NCBI GenBank assembly: GCA_037576215.1
Contig: JBANDB010000006.1
Span: forward strand, 3,844,001-3,908,000
Length of the DNA: 64,000 nucleotides
Reading direction: 5' to 3'
Source: Armillaria gallica
Lineage: Eukaryota > Basidiomycota > Agaricomycetes > Agaricales > Physalacriaceae
Shown here: positions 11,463 to 22,846 of the stretch, one piece after another
How the letters are laid out: the number at the start of each line of letters is the position of its first letter
How positions within the stretch are numbered: position 1 is the first letter of the stretch
Translations under genes and position numbers: made by a program
The notes under the pieces: generated by a model
Seen by the model: only the letters and a program-made list of their open reading frames with translations
Databases searched by the model: none
What the model was told of the DNA's origin: nothing

Positions 11463-12072
11463 GAATGTCTGATGGGAATGAGTCCATGGCAACCATAGCA
11501 TACCAGACTGCTATAAACATGCATAGTAATATAAACAACCTGTCTATCTCCATACAACTTGTTGTACCACCATAGCTACCATAGTGCATTTCCATGTATA
11601 CTCATTCATTGGTTTATGGAAGATTATATTTAGTACACTTTATTAGTGCCATATTTGAATGAAGATAGCCTCAGAAAAAAAAACTATATTTTGGTATAGT
11701 ACTTGAGGGATATATGGTTCAGTACATCTACTAGTGCTTTCAATAACTCAAAACTTGAAAACCAATATTATACAAAAACAGAAGGCTGCCAAATGCAGTA
11801 ACTTCATACACAGCATCAGAAACCACTTGAATATGAATGAATCAAAACAAACATACCTGCTTATGGCAACCATGTAATGTTGTTATCTCCATCATTCATT
11901 TCTACCTTATTGGAGCTTGCTGAATGGTAGTGTCACCAATAGTACAATGGTCAATAATAATATAAGAAGAAATAGAAGAAGCATGCACCCTCTGGCACAT
12001 CCCTTCTGGATGGCCATTATCCTAGTTTTCATAATGGCCCTCCCCTTAGTATGCACACATTCATTTACAGCT
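11463..12072. other. AT-rich sequence between helicase fragment and inverted repeat
   Basis: No recognisable coding sequence. The region separates the two halves of the Helitron helicase and so belongs to sequence inserted into it or derived from it. Confidence 0.45.
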
Positions 12073-12819
12073 CTGGTCAGTTTAGCAGTGAGTGATAATG
12101 AGGCGTTAGGTCATACCATTTTTTTAATCTGTCAGCAATGACAGCAGCCTGAAAGGAAATGTAAGAATCAGATATAGTCAGTTCAATGAGAGATATATAT
12201 ACCTTTGCCCTCATACTACCAGGACATGCCCAATGGTCCCATTGTCAGTATTGGATCACAGTAGAGTGATGGTGATAGTGAGAAAGAGAGGAAGAGAGAG
12301 AGAATAATCAATTCAGACTCTGAGTTATCGTCCAACATGATGTGGACATGTTTGAGACATGCCCTGGTGGAGTTTGAAAGAACTTGGCAGATTTTTTGCT
12401 GCTCTTCCAACATTTCCTGCCATTCTGTGCACCATCTGCAAGTGGCCTTTAATATTAATGCAATGCCTATAGTATTAGTTTAGTGGTGCTGTGTACTATT
12501 CTTATACCCCAGCAAGGTATAATGGCATGGCATGTACATGAAGTTTGTGGCATCTATGGCTCATCTATTTCCATACCATCCATGACATTTATACTCAAGC
12601 TATACTACCCAGACTCTGCCATAAATTTTGGAGATTGCTGATAATAGAGAACAGAACCATGCCCTGGCTTCTCCAATGGAGTTCCTGTTGTCCCATTACA
12701 CCTCACACCAATGATCACTCCTGTGACTGGCTAGTAATACCCAGGAGTTAAATACTCTGTAGTAATTTTACCTGTAATTGTCCTAAAAACACGCATAAGA
12801 AAACATATCAGAAAATACA
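12073..12819 (+). repeat. Left arm of a large inverted repeat (about 747 bp)
   Basis: It is the near-perfect reverse complement of 15,208-15,955. Two frames illustrate this: the 68-codon frame at 12,545-12,751 recurs on the other strand at 15,276-15,482 with one residue changed, and the 65-codon frame at 12,216-12,413 recurs identically at 15,614-15,811. The inner end is at gaaaataca, which is also the tip of the hairpin at 12,811. Confidence 0.88.
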
Positions 12820-13137
12820 TGCCATGTTTTCATTTGTCTTTTTGCGTGTAATTTGACCTGTATTTAGTGGGAAAACACATGGTAAAAACACCTGAGGTAA
12901 TTTTGTGCATCATTACTGAAAGGAAACAGGTGTGAAAACATGCTTGGTGTTTTCATTGGTATCTATGCAAAGAAATTAAAACATCCATAATTTCTTTGCA
13001 TTCACACCTGTTTCGCACCTGTTTCCTTTCAGTAATGATGCACAAAATTACCTCAGGTGTTTTTACCATGTGTTTTCCCACTAAATACAGGTCAAATTAC
13101 ACGCAAAAAGACAAATGAAAACACGGCATGTATTTTC
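12811..13137. repeat. 327-bp hairpin element (about 130-bp arms)
   Basis: Arms run from 12,811 to about 12,940 and from about 13,008 to 13,137, starting GAAAATACATGCC(A/G)TG on both strands. The loop contains a second, smaller inverted repeat, ATGCAAAGAAATT at 12,965-12,977 and its exact complement at 12,989-13,001. This foldback form fits a MITE-like element. The left arm keeps almost no CpG while the right arm has acacgg and ttcgc, so the two arms have decayed differently. Confidence 0.8.
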
Positions 13138-14600
13138 GGTTTTCGTACAGTGCATTTTTCCCTTCCATCAACACCCCGACATCCATCAAGTCTCCCTCGC
13201 TATCGGCGAGGCACAGTACATGCAGACTGATGCAGTGACACCGCAAAATGTTATTACCTCCCGGGCAAACTTCCTCATCATGGCAGCATCGACAGCTGTG
13301 GATTTTACGATGTTTCCTCTCCTCTGTAGGCACAGTACATCTTCTTTTTCTCTGTCTTTCCATGTTCATGTGCTGATAACTGTTGGAATTGTCGTTTCCA
13401 ACAACTATGGACAGGGAATCCGATTCAGGCTCACCAAGTGACTGATTTTGGGCCGGTTTGATATGGGATGCTGGAATTGGGTGAGGAGGGCTTGTAGGAA
13501 GCTTGTCAAATATAGCAGGTTTAGGTGCAGGGGACAGAGTCAATCAAGGTAGGCCGCCGCTTGTAGGATCGGGAAATATCAATGTATCAGTAAATTAGAA
13601 AGAATGCGATGCAGCAGGAGCCATTGAAATCGATGAATTCATAGGTAGTAACTGTTCTGATCCTATTTCAACCATGCCTCAACTTGGATAAACAAATGAT
13701 ACATCTCTGGCCAAAAAATCTGGGAATAGAAAATCTGCAGCTGCGAATACTTTGCCGCTGCAACGTACTTCTTCAAGCCCATCGGAGACCAAGTCTTCCG
13801 TTGCTCCAATATTGTTTGCTTTCTCCCATGATTTTGAATATGCAGGACCTCTGGTGAGACGTAGACACACTTGGTTCCATCTGCTGTCCAGTTTCATTCT
13901 CAAGCAAATGTTTCATAGTCAACTTTGCCTTTGTCTTTACAGAGAAAACACATATCTGAGCAAAGAAGTAGTGGCGGGCTTCTTGAGTGGTTGGAACAAC
14001 TGTAGTCTGTAGGAAAGTACTGTTACAGCCAGTCTTGCATATATTTAGGCTTATCGAACCACACTAGTGAAAAACATCTCAATTTTTTTCTGAGAAAACT
14101 TCGAAGGTGTGACATACCTCCAGATTTGTCATTTGCATTATGGCATTGTGTTGCTGGCTCGTTCCCAGGATTGCGACGAATGTGTGGGGTCTCAGCTTCA
14201 TCTTGGGAGTCCTTGTCTTCATCCTCGTCACTCACTGCATCAGTGAGGGGTCCTGCAAGTGGATTCAAGAATGATTCTATAGGAGAATATAAGTATCTTA
14301 TGTTGCAATGAAAAAGAATGGTTTGTATGGCTAAGTGGATGATTCATAGCCTCCTGTAGGTCTACAAGACATTTCATGTTTGCCTCTGCTTCTGATTTCA
14401 ATCGCTTGAGCTCTGCACTAAAAGGCAGCCAGAAAATCAGGAAAAACTCCGACATTGAAAGGAGGATCAACTTACTGGCTATGGCATTGCTTTCAGCCTT
14501 ACCTAGACTCTTAAAAAAATGCCTCCAAGTACTCCTCATCATCAGATTCATGTTCGTCGTTGACATCCAAGTCTACAGATGTCGCATACAGTGAGTAGAA
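13138..14600 (-). pseudogene. Fragments of an unknown intron-containing gene with a Cys-rich motif
   Basis: This stretch is richer in CpG than its surroundings and has exon-like frames on the minus strand. The segment 13,543 to about 13,140 ends in a basic region and a Cys/His cluster (HSCRCCHDEEVCPGGNNIL), a pattern seen in many basidiomycete proteins of unknown role. Around 14,566-14,350 an acidic piece (DEHESDDEEYLEAFF) is followed by a GT-AG intron (gtaaggc...ttttag) and a helical piece (SAELKRLKSEAEANMKCLVDLQEA). A further intron end and an acidic exon (14,268-14,100) follow. Frames between these parts are not continuous. It may be a host-gene fragment captured between the inverted repeats, or part of a DNA-transposon gene. 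Confidence 0.4.
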
Positions 14601-15207
14601 TATCTGAACTCCAGAATGAGACATACTAACCATCTTCCTCCTGGGATGGAATATCTCATGACTTTGGTGGCCATCCTCGCCTTGGAGCATTATCTAGTCT
14701 TAGGCCATCCTTCATATGGCTTGTATGTGCCATGCTGCAGGAGATAGAGCTTGAAATTTGAAAGACGCAAGTCATTTATGAAAAGAGTTTGTTTCAGTAT
14801 GTGTACCTACATTATATCACAAAAAGAACATACCAGATCAAGACAAACGTGTCACTACGATAGTAACAACTAAGTGACACGACTAGAAACAGAATACGCG
14901 ATGGGAGTAAAGAAATAACGGTCGCGCAGGTGAAACTCAGGGTAATGGCAGATAGCTATAGGGGCTGATGGCAGATAACTTTGGTGAGGAATTGCATCTT
15001 GAGTGAATAGTGTTATCCCCATCGCATTTTGAGCCACAATTTTTTACCGCATGGTTTGTATGAATATATTCAATTTATATATACAAGGTTTATGAGGGTC
15101 AACGCAGAAATGACCTTGAAATAAATTGTTGAATGCGTGGGGCCCATCTGCCCAGTATGGGCATGGCAGATAACTGCCGTGGGAACCCAGTGGAACCGGC
15201 AGTCAAC
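14601..15207. other. Non-coding part of the inverted-repeat interior
   Basis: No gene is visible. CpG is retained (for example around 14,880-14,940), as in the neighbouring gene fragments and unlike the repeat arms. It could hold the promoter side of the minus-strand gene fragments. Confidence 0.4.
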
Positions 15208-15955
15208 TGTATTTTCTGATATGTTTTCTTGTGCGTGTTTTTGGGACAATTACAGGTAAAATTACTACAGAGTATTTAACTCCTGGGTATTACTAGCCAG
15301 TCACAGGAGTGATCATTGGTGTGAGGTGTAATGGGACAACAGGAACTCCATTGGAGAAGCCAGGGCATGGTTCTGTTCTCTATCATCAGCAATCTCCAAA
15401 ATTTATGGCAGAGTCTGGGTAGTATGGCTTGAGTATAAATGTCATGGATGGTATGGAAATAGATGAGCCATAGATGCCACAAACTTCATGTACATGCCAT
15501 GCCATTATACCTTGCTGGGGTATAAGAATAGTACACAGCACCACTAAACTAATACTATAGGCATTGCATTAATATTAAAGGCCACTTGCAGATGGTGCAC
15601 AGAATGGCAGGAAATGTTGGAAGAGCAGCAAAAAATCTGCCAAGTTCTTTCAAACTCCACCAGGGCATGTCTCAAACATGTCCACATCATGTTGGACGAT
15701 AACTCAGAGTCTGAATTGATTATTCTCTCTCTCTTCCTCTCTTTCTCACTATCACCATCACTCTACTGTGATCCAATACTGACAATGGGACCATTGGGCA
15801 TGTCCTGGTAGTATGAGGGCAAAGGTATGTATATCTCTCATTGAACTGACTATATCTGATTCTTACATTTCCTTTCAGGCTGCTGTCATTGCTGACAGAT
15901 TAAAAAAATAGTATGACCCAATGCCTCATTATCACTCACTGCTGAACTGACCACC
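15208..15955 (-). repeat. Right arm of the large inverted repeat
   Basis: Near-identical reverse complement of 12,073-12,819. A 20-plus-base piece of the arm (attactagccagtcacaggag) occurs at 15,290 and again at 15,960, just outside the arm and at the point where the Helitron helicase resumes. Confidence 0.88.
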
Positions 15956-15974
15956 AGATATTACTAGCCAGTCA

Positions 15975-16283
15975 CAGGAGTGGATGACAATATTTGAACT
16001 TCATGGAAAGTATAATCTTGCTCACACTCAGATTCTGCTCTGATTTGCATGGGCTATCAGCATTCACAAATCACAAGGCATGACACTTGAATGCACACAG
16101 ATTAGACTAGGCAAGACAGAATTCTGTGTTAGGTTGACATCTGTTGCTTTGTTGCAGATAAAAAGTCTGTCTGGTATCATGTTGGTGGAATTACTGGACT
16201 TTACAAAAGTAAGGAATCTTGATAGGTTGTCCTTGCAGGAATGTTTAGCTGATTTTGCCCAAAGATATCCCCAGTGTCTATAG
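15975..16283 (+). pseudogene. Helitron helicase C-terminus
   Basis: The frame reads FAWAISIHKSQGMTLE (about 16,038-16,090), which is the PIF1/Helitron motif AWAI-x-IHKSQG, then VALLQIKSLSGIML and DFTKVRNLDRLSLQECLADF, and stops at 16,283. A TGA lies just before FAWA. This is the missing C-terminal end of the helicase at 10,860-11,462. About 4.5 kb, including the inverted-repeat structure, lies between them where fewer than 50 residues would be expected. The family acts in rolling-circle transposition. The E2 LTR begins 70 bp downstream, so the Helitron 3' end is lost. Confidence 0.78.
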
Positions 16284-16353
16284 AATTTCTTCCATGTACA
16301 TCCAAAACCAGTCATTATTGTAATAATTTTGCTGTGTTTGCAAAATGTGGATA

Positions 16354-16878
16354 TATTAGGGACATGCCAAATAGACAAAAGTAACTCACATAAGTGGAGG
16401 TCTGCAGAGTGTGTGAGCTTTGGCAAAGCTATTAGCAACATCACCTTTGAGCTGAAGCCCTAGGATTGGATTGTGGAATGGAGTCTGCAGAGAGTGAAGG
16501 TTTGGATAGAGTAGGGATAGTCCAATGGAGTGGAGGCCATGGACATGAGAACAATAGGATTAGACTTGGAGTCAGAGATAGATTTGGCTAAACCAAGTTG
16601 ATATTCAAACTGAGTATCTACAAGTAATTTTACAGTATATATATGAGTAGGTAATCTGAGTCAGAGTCTGATGGAATCTGATGGAGGTCTGTTTGCTACT
16701 GAATTTGAGTTCTAGATTTAATATGTGAAATAATAAAATAAAATAGAAATGAAATATTAAATAGAGTAAGTAAATGGTAAGCAGCTGGAGGCCATGGAGG
16801 TCTGATAGTGTAATCCATTGAGGTGAAGTCTAAGCTTGAAGTCAGTGTGAAGCAGAGGTCCATGGCATGCATATAACA
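16354..16878 (-). repeat. E2 3' LTR, about 525 bp
   Basis: Reverse complement of the E1 LTR family (TGTTATATGCATGCC...). Its right side keeps the terminal ...ATAACA, while the left tip is TA instead of TG, so one terminal base has mutated. Flanked on the left by ggata. Confidence 0.85.
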
Positions 16879-17036
16879 GTATCCCCCTCTTAGCGTTCTT
16901 GCCCTCAAGAGTGCTGATCCTGATGGTCAATCAATATGGATATAAGTGTACAAAATTTGATCATGGGAATTTTGCAACTTAACCTGCTACTTTCATCATC
17001 CCTTCTTTTTCCAATGCTACTCCTCCATTGTGAAAC

Positions 17037-18717
17037 ATGTCAGCGCCTATTGAATACCATGACTCTGTGACCCCCAAGCTTTATGTGTTGGCCTTGACTC
17101 CACCCAATCTCACCTTCGAAGAATATGAGAAGTTGACAAATGAGCAGACCACCACAGAGGAGTGTTATGATGAAGCCGTGAATTGATACAATAACTGGAA
17201 GACTGTGAAGGCAAAAGAGGGCCAGGCAGAGAAGTTGAAGCAAGATAAGTTGGTGTGGCAGCTTAAGGTTGAGGCTTTGAAAAAGGAAAATTTGAAAGTG
17301 GAGAGAAAGGTGGAGAAAAAGAGGCAGGAGGATGAGTGGCACTGGTTGGAAAAGTAGTTGAAGGAACAGGTGGAAGCCAAGGAGCATCAGCAATTGACTG
17401 ACTTAGTGGCAAAGAATAAGCAGAAGGAGAAAGAGGATGAGGCTAACAAGTTGGCCTTGCAGGCTGCTGGTGCTCTGTTGGTGAGTGATTCCAAGGTGGA
17501 TCTGGCAGATCCAAAAATGGCTGCAATGGCTGAATTGAGGAAGAGGAGAAAAAATACCAAGGGGAAGGAAAAGGTGAATATTGTGGAGCCCTGAAAGCAT
17601 AAGTTTTGGTCTGCTAGTGTGGTGGAGAGTGAAGGAGAGGCAGGGGGTGCATTGGTGGGTCCTTCATTGCCAAAACATCTGAAGACTGAGCCTGCGCCTC
17701 AGGCCAAGGATAAGGTCTTGACTGGCAATGGTACATGATGCCATTGGATCCCCATTGTTATTTGCTAACTTGGGTTAGAACATTGTGGCAAGTGTCATAC
17801 CAATAAGGCCACCTGCTTCATCCATGGTGGTCTTGGAACCTATCAGTGGTGTCATGTCAAAAAGGCACATTGTATCTTCAACAAGAGTGATGATGAAGGC
17901 AGCTCCACAGATTCTGGCAGTATGCTGGAGATTCTTTAAGACATTTTTTCAAGGTTAGTGTATTTGGAGAAAAGGTAGATACAATTGCAGAGAGGGTAGA
18001 GGACCCCATGGATGATTATCATGAGGATTACAACATCAAGTACCCTGATGACCTTCTTTTGAAATCCCTCAAGGCCAAATAGAGCTCCAGAAGACTGGCG
18101 ATATTTACATTGCATCAAATGGCCAAGCAATGTCTTGATAGAGACATGGCTATTATCAAGGGCAAGGGCCTACAGTCACTGGCCTCAGATCTTCAACTGA
18201 GTTTGATGACCCATATGAGATCCTGAACAAGTCTTTCTGGACCGGAACTGCTGGTGCCTCTGGTCTGTACAAGCAAATGTTGGCTCACAACAAGTTCTTG
18301 TGAACCCAGCAGGATTTCTATAACATGCATGGATGCTGAAAGGAGTGGCAGCTTTGGAAGAGGTTGCTGAAGGATCAAGAAGGCTACTGCGTGGAGGATT
18401 CCAATGAGCTGTTGGACTTGGAGGAAGAGATTCGGGAGAATATAGTCCTGGGAGCAGAGTCTGTCAGTATTCTGGAGTTGGATGCTCTTATCAAGATGCC
18501 CATGCCCAAAGTGAATCCAGAGGAGGAAACAGAGAAGGAACTCTGATAGCAGGCGATGGCAAGAATGAGGGCCTATAAATGGTCAAGGGGTGAGGAAGTT
18601 GAGGGTGAGGTGGAGATGTACAAGGACTTGGAGCTGATACTGGTGCAGGAGGTGGAGTTGGAAAAGGAAGTGGTTGAGATAGATATGGCAGGTCCGTCCG
18701 GTGCCAATGCTTCTTGA
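17037..18717 (+). pseudogene. E2 antisense accessory ORF (coiled coil plus Cys modules)
   Basis: It runs opposite to E2 gag-pol, starting about 160 bp from the 3' LTR. The start reads MSAPIEYHDSVTP and matches E1 (MSQSIEYHLSVTP). A long K/E-rich coiled coil follows (17,180-17,480). Next comes a Cys region readable as HCGKCHTNKATCFIHGG and then WCHVKKAHCIFNK (about 17,770-17,890). The C-terminal half has DPYEILNKSF, a WQ-x-W-K helix and an acidic tail ending SGANAS. In-frame stops and a frameshift (TGA after residue 49, TAG at about 17,357, TGA at about 17,592) break it. The C-terminal part is in frame with 18,364-18,546. The family is unknown to me; the paired C-x2-C spacing resembles a zinc-binding cluster. 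Confidence 0.7.
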
Positions 18718-19047
18718 ATTCCTCGTGACTTGGTATATATTTTTATTACTAGTATCTTCTTGGTAATATTGTACAATGGCCAGGCCCCAGAGGCTTCATG
18801 AATATATTGATTTTCTTGAGATTGAAGTTAGAAATAAGAAAGGGAGTGAGAACAGAGCTGATGGGTTTTGTTCTTGATTAGGAAATAAATTTGCAATAGT
18901 TTTTGTGGATTTGATTTGAAATAGAAAGGGTCAGAGCTTCAATGAAATTGTCAGTGGAGAACTCAGTGGCTGGTAACTAAGCAAATTTTTCATCAGTGCT
19001 TTCATAACCTAACTATTGGATCCTGTAGAGGAGAGGACACTGGAACT

Positions 19048-20267
19048 AGTGATGTGCTCAGTAATGGCGAGTGGCAAATGGACTAGAGGCTGGCAATGAA
19101 CACCAACCACACTAAACCAATCACTAACTCTACACTTATTACCATTGGATGAATAGTGACTTGACTTGAGCTACTGCACTCGCTCTGACTGGGACTGCTT
19201 CAAACTAGTGGCTCTCTTGGCCCTATAATATTTTACAAGTGAATAAACACTTGACTAGTCACTTTCTAGGCAGACTAGTGGTGCTCTTGGCCTAAGAATA
19301 ATACTTTAAACTTCGAGAACTTGCTTGAACTAACTTTGAAACACTCTTGGCCTTTGCAGGACATGGAAGATTGCTCTAAGACACTTCTATTCACTCAATG
19401 CTATGGATAACTTAGTGACTAGCAGCTGCTTCATTGAGGTTAAGCACAAAAACCTTTAATTGAGGCACTAGATACTGACTAGTAGGTCACAATTGCAGGG
19501 ATGGCTTGCCTGAGCCATGTGTGCACCTATTCTACTTATATACTGACAAATAAGGTACAATCAAGATATAAATAACTGACTAGAGGGGTATTGTTGATAA
19601 GGATTTCTTGGCTAGTCACAAATAATGGTGAATAATCATGCAATAGTTCTAGAAATGGTCACCTGCTGACTAGTGGGCCTAGGAGCTCTGCCAGTGATGA
19701 TATTCCATGTCCTTGGCCTGGCAACACTCCACTAGTGTCAAGGATGAATGACTAGCCAGGCAAGTGTGCCTGTAACAGCTGCCGATTGTGATCGAAGGCA
19801 CAGCTCAGCTATACTAGTGCCAATTGTAATGGATCTGTATTGCACTAGTCAGATCTGCCACAAGATTAATCTGTTGCTAAATTCATTTCTAAGTCCTGTT
19901 TCGAGATTGCTGCATGACTAGTTAATCCTGACTTAGGCGTTTATGCCCAGATTGGTCTGCTAGTGACTCAACTTCACAAGATTTGTGTCCTCTGCTTCTT
20001 GTTTGGTGCACTAGTTGTGTTACTTGTCCACTAGTGGCTGTATTTACTTAGCCCCGTTAGCATTCAAGTCACTAGTATAGCTGGCTGGTAGATTTAACCC
20101 ACTAGTGGTATCGCATCTAAGTCCTGGCTCTACTAGTCCCATACTAGTCTAACTATCAGCTTGAAGCCTCAGCTATAGTCCTCTAAGTATCACTAATGTA
20201 AGATAGATATGCCATAGTATTATTATAAAATCACAAAATCTAGGTGTGAACGTGTAGATGGCATATC
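19048..20267. mobile_element. CTAG-rich 1.2-kb insertion in E2, probable non-autonomous DNA element
   Basis: E3 is continuous at the homologous site (gaactggcag, about 41,100), whereas E2 has 1,220 extra bases here. ACT flanks both sides, so a 3-bp duplication is possible. The ends share a weak inverted repeat, AGTGATGTGC on the left and GCATATCACT on the right. ACTAG occurs about twenty times inside, mostly as the palindrome ACTAGT, spread from end to end. No coding frame is visible. A 3-bp duplication with many short internal sites fits a CACTA-like non-autonomous element, but the termini are not the canonical CACTA. Confidence 0.6.
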
Positions 20268-20568
20268 ACTGGCAGTCAAGTTTCAAGTCTAAGATCTGAG
20301 CTATTTTGTACTGCTCTTCACCATTGACTTCTACTGGAGGTGGCAGAGGCTGAGTGTGATTAGGGATAGTGTTTTTTTCTACAGGTTCCAGTTGTGATAT
20401 GTAGAAGACAGGGTGAATGGCACAGAGGTCCAACAGGAGTTTGAGGGTGAAGGAATGAGAGCCTGACTGAGCTATGATGTCAAATGGGCCAAGGAATTTC
20501 TCCACACATTTCGCAGTAGGGCAAGTAGTCTTGATATGCTTGGAGCTAAGATAGACTTTGTCACCTAC
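20268..20568 (-). pseudogene. E2 integrase C-terminal part
   Basis: Translates as VGDKVYLSSKHIKTTCPTAK, FLGPFDIIAQSGSHSF, IHPVFYISQLEP and EQYKIAQILDLKLDCQ, the SH3-like region and chromodomain start of this family. The upstream continuation of the same protein lies at 30,952 on the other side of E1. The duplicated CCTAC falls in the codons for FKVGD. Confidence 0.85.
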
Positions 20569-22802
20569 TGTTACGCACATGCTGCTGGACTCCACTTCAC
20601 ACCCATTCCAACTTCAATCCTAACACCAGCACCGGACTCCACGGCCTCTGACTGCATACCATTACTATGCCCATTTGATATTTTATTTATCATTTCATTT
20701 CACTATTTCACATATTAATTCTAGAACCCGAATCCGGTAGCAAACAGACCTCTGCCGGAGTCCATCAGACTCTGACTTGGATTTATCTACTCATATATAT
20801 ACTGTAGAATTACTTGTAGATACTCAGTTCGAATATCAACTTGGTTTAGCCAAATATCTCTCTGACTCCAAGTCTAATCTATCGCTCTCCAAGTCCGTGG
20901 CCTCCACTCCATTGGACTACCTTTACTCTCTATCCAAACCTTCACTCTCTGCGGACTCCGCTCTGCAATCCAATCTTAGGGCTTCGACTCAAGGGTGACG
21001 TTGCTAATAGCTTTGCCAAAGCCCACACACTCCGCGGACCTCTGCTCGTGCGAGTTACCTTTGTCTATTTGGCACGTTGTCACGCCTGCAGCGTGTCTAA
21101 GGGTGTAATTTTGCAAAACATCATAACTTACACTTTAGCAATGCAGAGGCATCGCGAGCGAGCTGACAGTGCAAGTGGCATGTGAAGAAGCAAGGTCACC
21201 GAGGTAGAGAGCTTTATAACAGAAAAAGAAGCAACAGGATTAAAATATAAGGACTTCATCGTGGCACTGTACCTTACGGGCATGCACAGCAACAAGGCTG
21301 AAGGGTGTGCTAGATTGCCAAACCACCCGTTTGCAATAGAGGACTCAGCTGGAGTGGGATGCGCTTGTATGCAGGCCGAGGATAATTTAGATAACGACGC
21401 GTCTGTAATCTATGACGCGTGGTCCCTGGAGATCTGGAAAAACGATATCACGCGCGGGGTAATCAAGAGAACCCCAGGCATGGCCTAGAAACAGGCTTCA
21501 GCCGATGGAAGTAGCGAGCGGACTGGAAAGCCAAGGCATTTCTTGGTTACCGAGTCTAGAACATGACACTGTCACCTGCAGAGCAGACCCGAAAGCTGAA
21601 TACGAAGGGTGATCGGTGATCGAGGATTAAGCAGCTATTGAGTGCATGCTCGTGAGCTACTCTGCTGCTAGGGCAAGCGACATAGACACCGCTTAGCTCT
21701 TTGAGGATACTAAAAAGAGGAACAAGTGGCGCGCTGCCTAGAGCGCAGGGCCAACTCGGATGAGGGATACCCGGCTGAAAAAGAAGTAAATTATGAAAAA
21801 TCTGTTTGTAACAATCAATCTTCCGTAGTATAAGTAGAGTAGATTTTCACGTATTAAAGGCAAGATACCTACCCCCCACATACAGTAATAAAGTTTCAGT
21901 TTGGATCTGGACTTGTTGCGATGTGTAAGAGTTAGTAGCTTCGAGCATTGGCTAGAACGCAAGTTTAGCGAGCTCACAGAGAAATAGAACAAGAGAAACA
22001 TTTTGGATAAAAACTTCGATTTACTTGAGATAAGAAGGAGATTCGGGGCAGTGACGCTGCACCCATCTTGAGAGTTTGCTGAGATAAATCTGAGAGAAAA
22101 GCTCTATTCCTTTTTCTGGTTCAGTGTAAAAAGAGAATTTGTGTTGTGTCGGCCTCCGTGTAGGTCTAGAAGTAGTTGCAAGAGAATCAGCCAGCTTGAG
22201 CTGTTCTAGCAGTTACACGAAGTGTGACAGGTGTGCGCAGTTGGACCTCGTGGCACCGTTGTTAGGGCGAGCGCACTGTGTGTGAAGACTTGCGGGGACG
22301 GTTCAGAAAGTAATTAAGACTTGAGTGGGAGTGCTGAGGGCCTCCATCGTGACGAGTTTGGAAGTCAGGTTTAGCCACTAAGAGAAAGGCGGCGTCGCGT
22401 GCAGATTAGATCTAGCAGCGAGTCATACTTAGCGAGCTCACTGACTGAACTTGGTCAACTTGCAGATCTGCGCATCCGTGTGTTCCGGCTATTGAAATAT
22501 ATTTTGCCTCGAGGGTTGCATGGTTCACCATGCTCTCTTGTAAAAAGCTCCGAAGAGCTAGAGAATTTGAGACTAGCTTGAAAATACTACGTGTTGCGTG
22601 TATTGTTCTAGTGAGCTCACTGAGAGAAATTGGGATACTGTTGGCGCGCAAGTGGAATTAAAATCCTTGCTCCCCTCCGCACTTAAGGAGATTGTGTGTG
22701 TGTGTGTGTTTAGTGGGGTTGAGTTGAGTTTGGTGTGTGTTCACGCTAGGCCATGCTCAGTTTCACAGGTGCCCGTCACCAGCCTTGTCAACGTCCCTAA
22801 CA
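20569..22802 (+). repeat. E1 5' LTR, interrupted by element X
   Basis: LTR parts are 20,569-21,077 and 22,795-22,802. Joined, they give 517 bp, exactly the length of the 3' LTR. It starts TGTTACGCACATG and ends ccctaaca, followed by the internal leader gtatattcaaactcaacc. No standard tRNA primer site is obvious after the LTR. Confidence 0.92.
21078..22790 (+). mobile_element. Element X: 1,713-bp TG...CA insertion, likely solo LTR
   Basis: It starts TGTCACGCC and ends CTTGTCA, flanked by ACGT on both sides (21,074-21,077 and 22,791-22,794). Removing it restores the E1 LTR exactly. No gag or pol is present, so it fits a solo LTR of an unusually long LTR family. It is CpG-rich and therefore young. 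Related, CpG-depleted pieces lie at 9,641-10,850. A 75-codon frame (21,261-21,488) is open but matches nothing I know, and the motif agcgagctca recurs at its distal half. A GT dinucleotide run is at about 22,693-22,710. Confidence 0.82.
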
Positions 22803-22846
22803 GTATATTCAAACTCAACCCCTTGAGTCAAATTTTTCTCTAAATT

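Noticed and set aside
12216..15811. Identical 65- and 68-codon ORFs in both arms as duplicated genes
   Set aside because: They are identical only because the arms are near-identical DNA; no start context, domain or codon signal.
22690..22710. GT run as a functional repeat array
   Set aside because: Short simple-sequence repeat; nothing further supports function.
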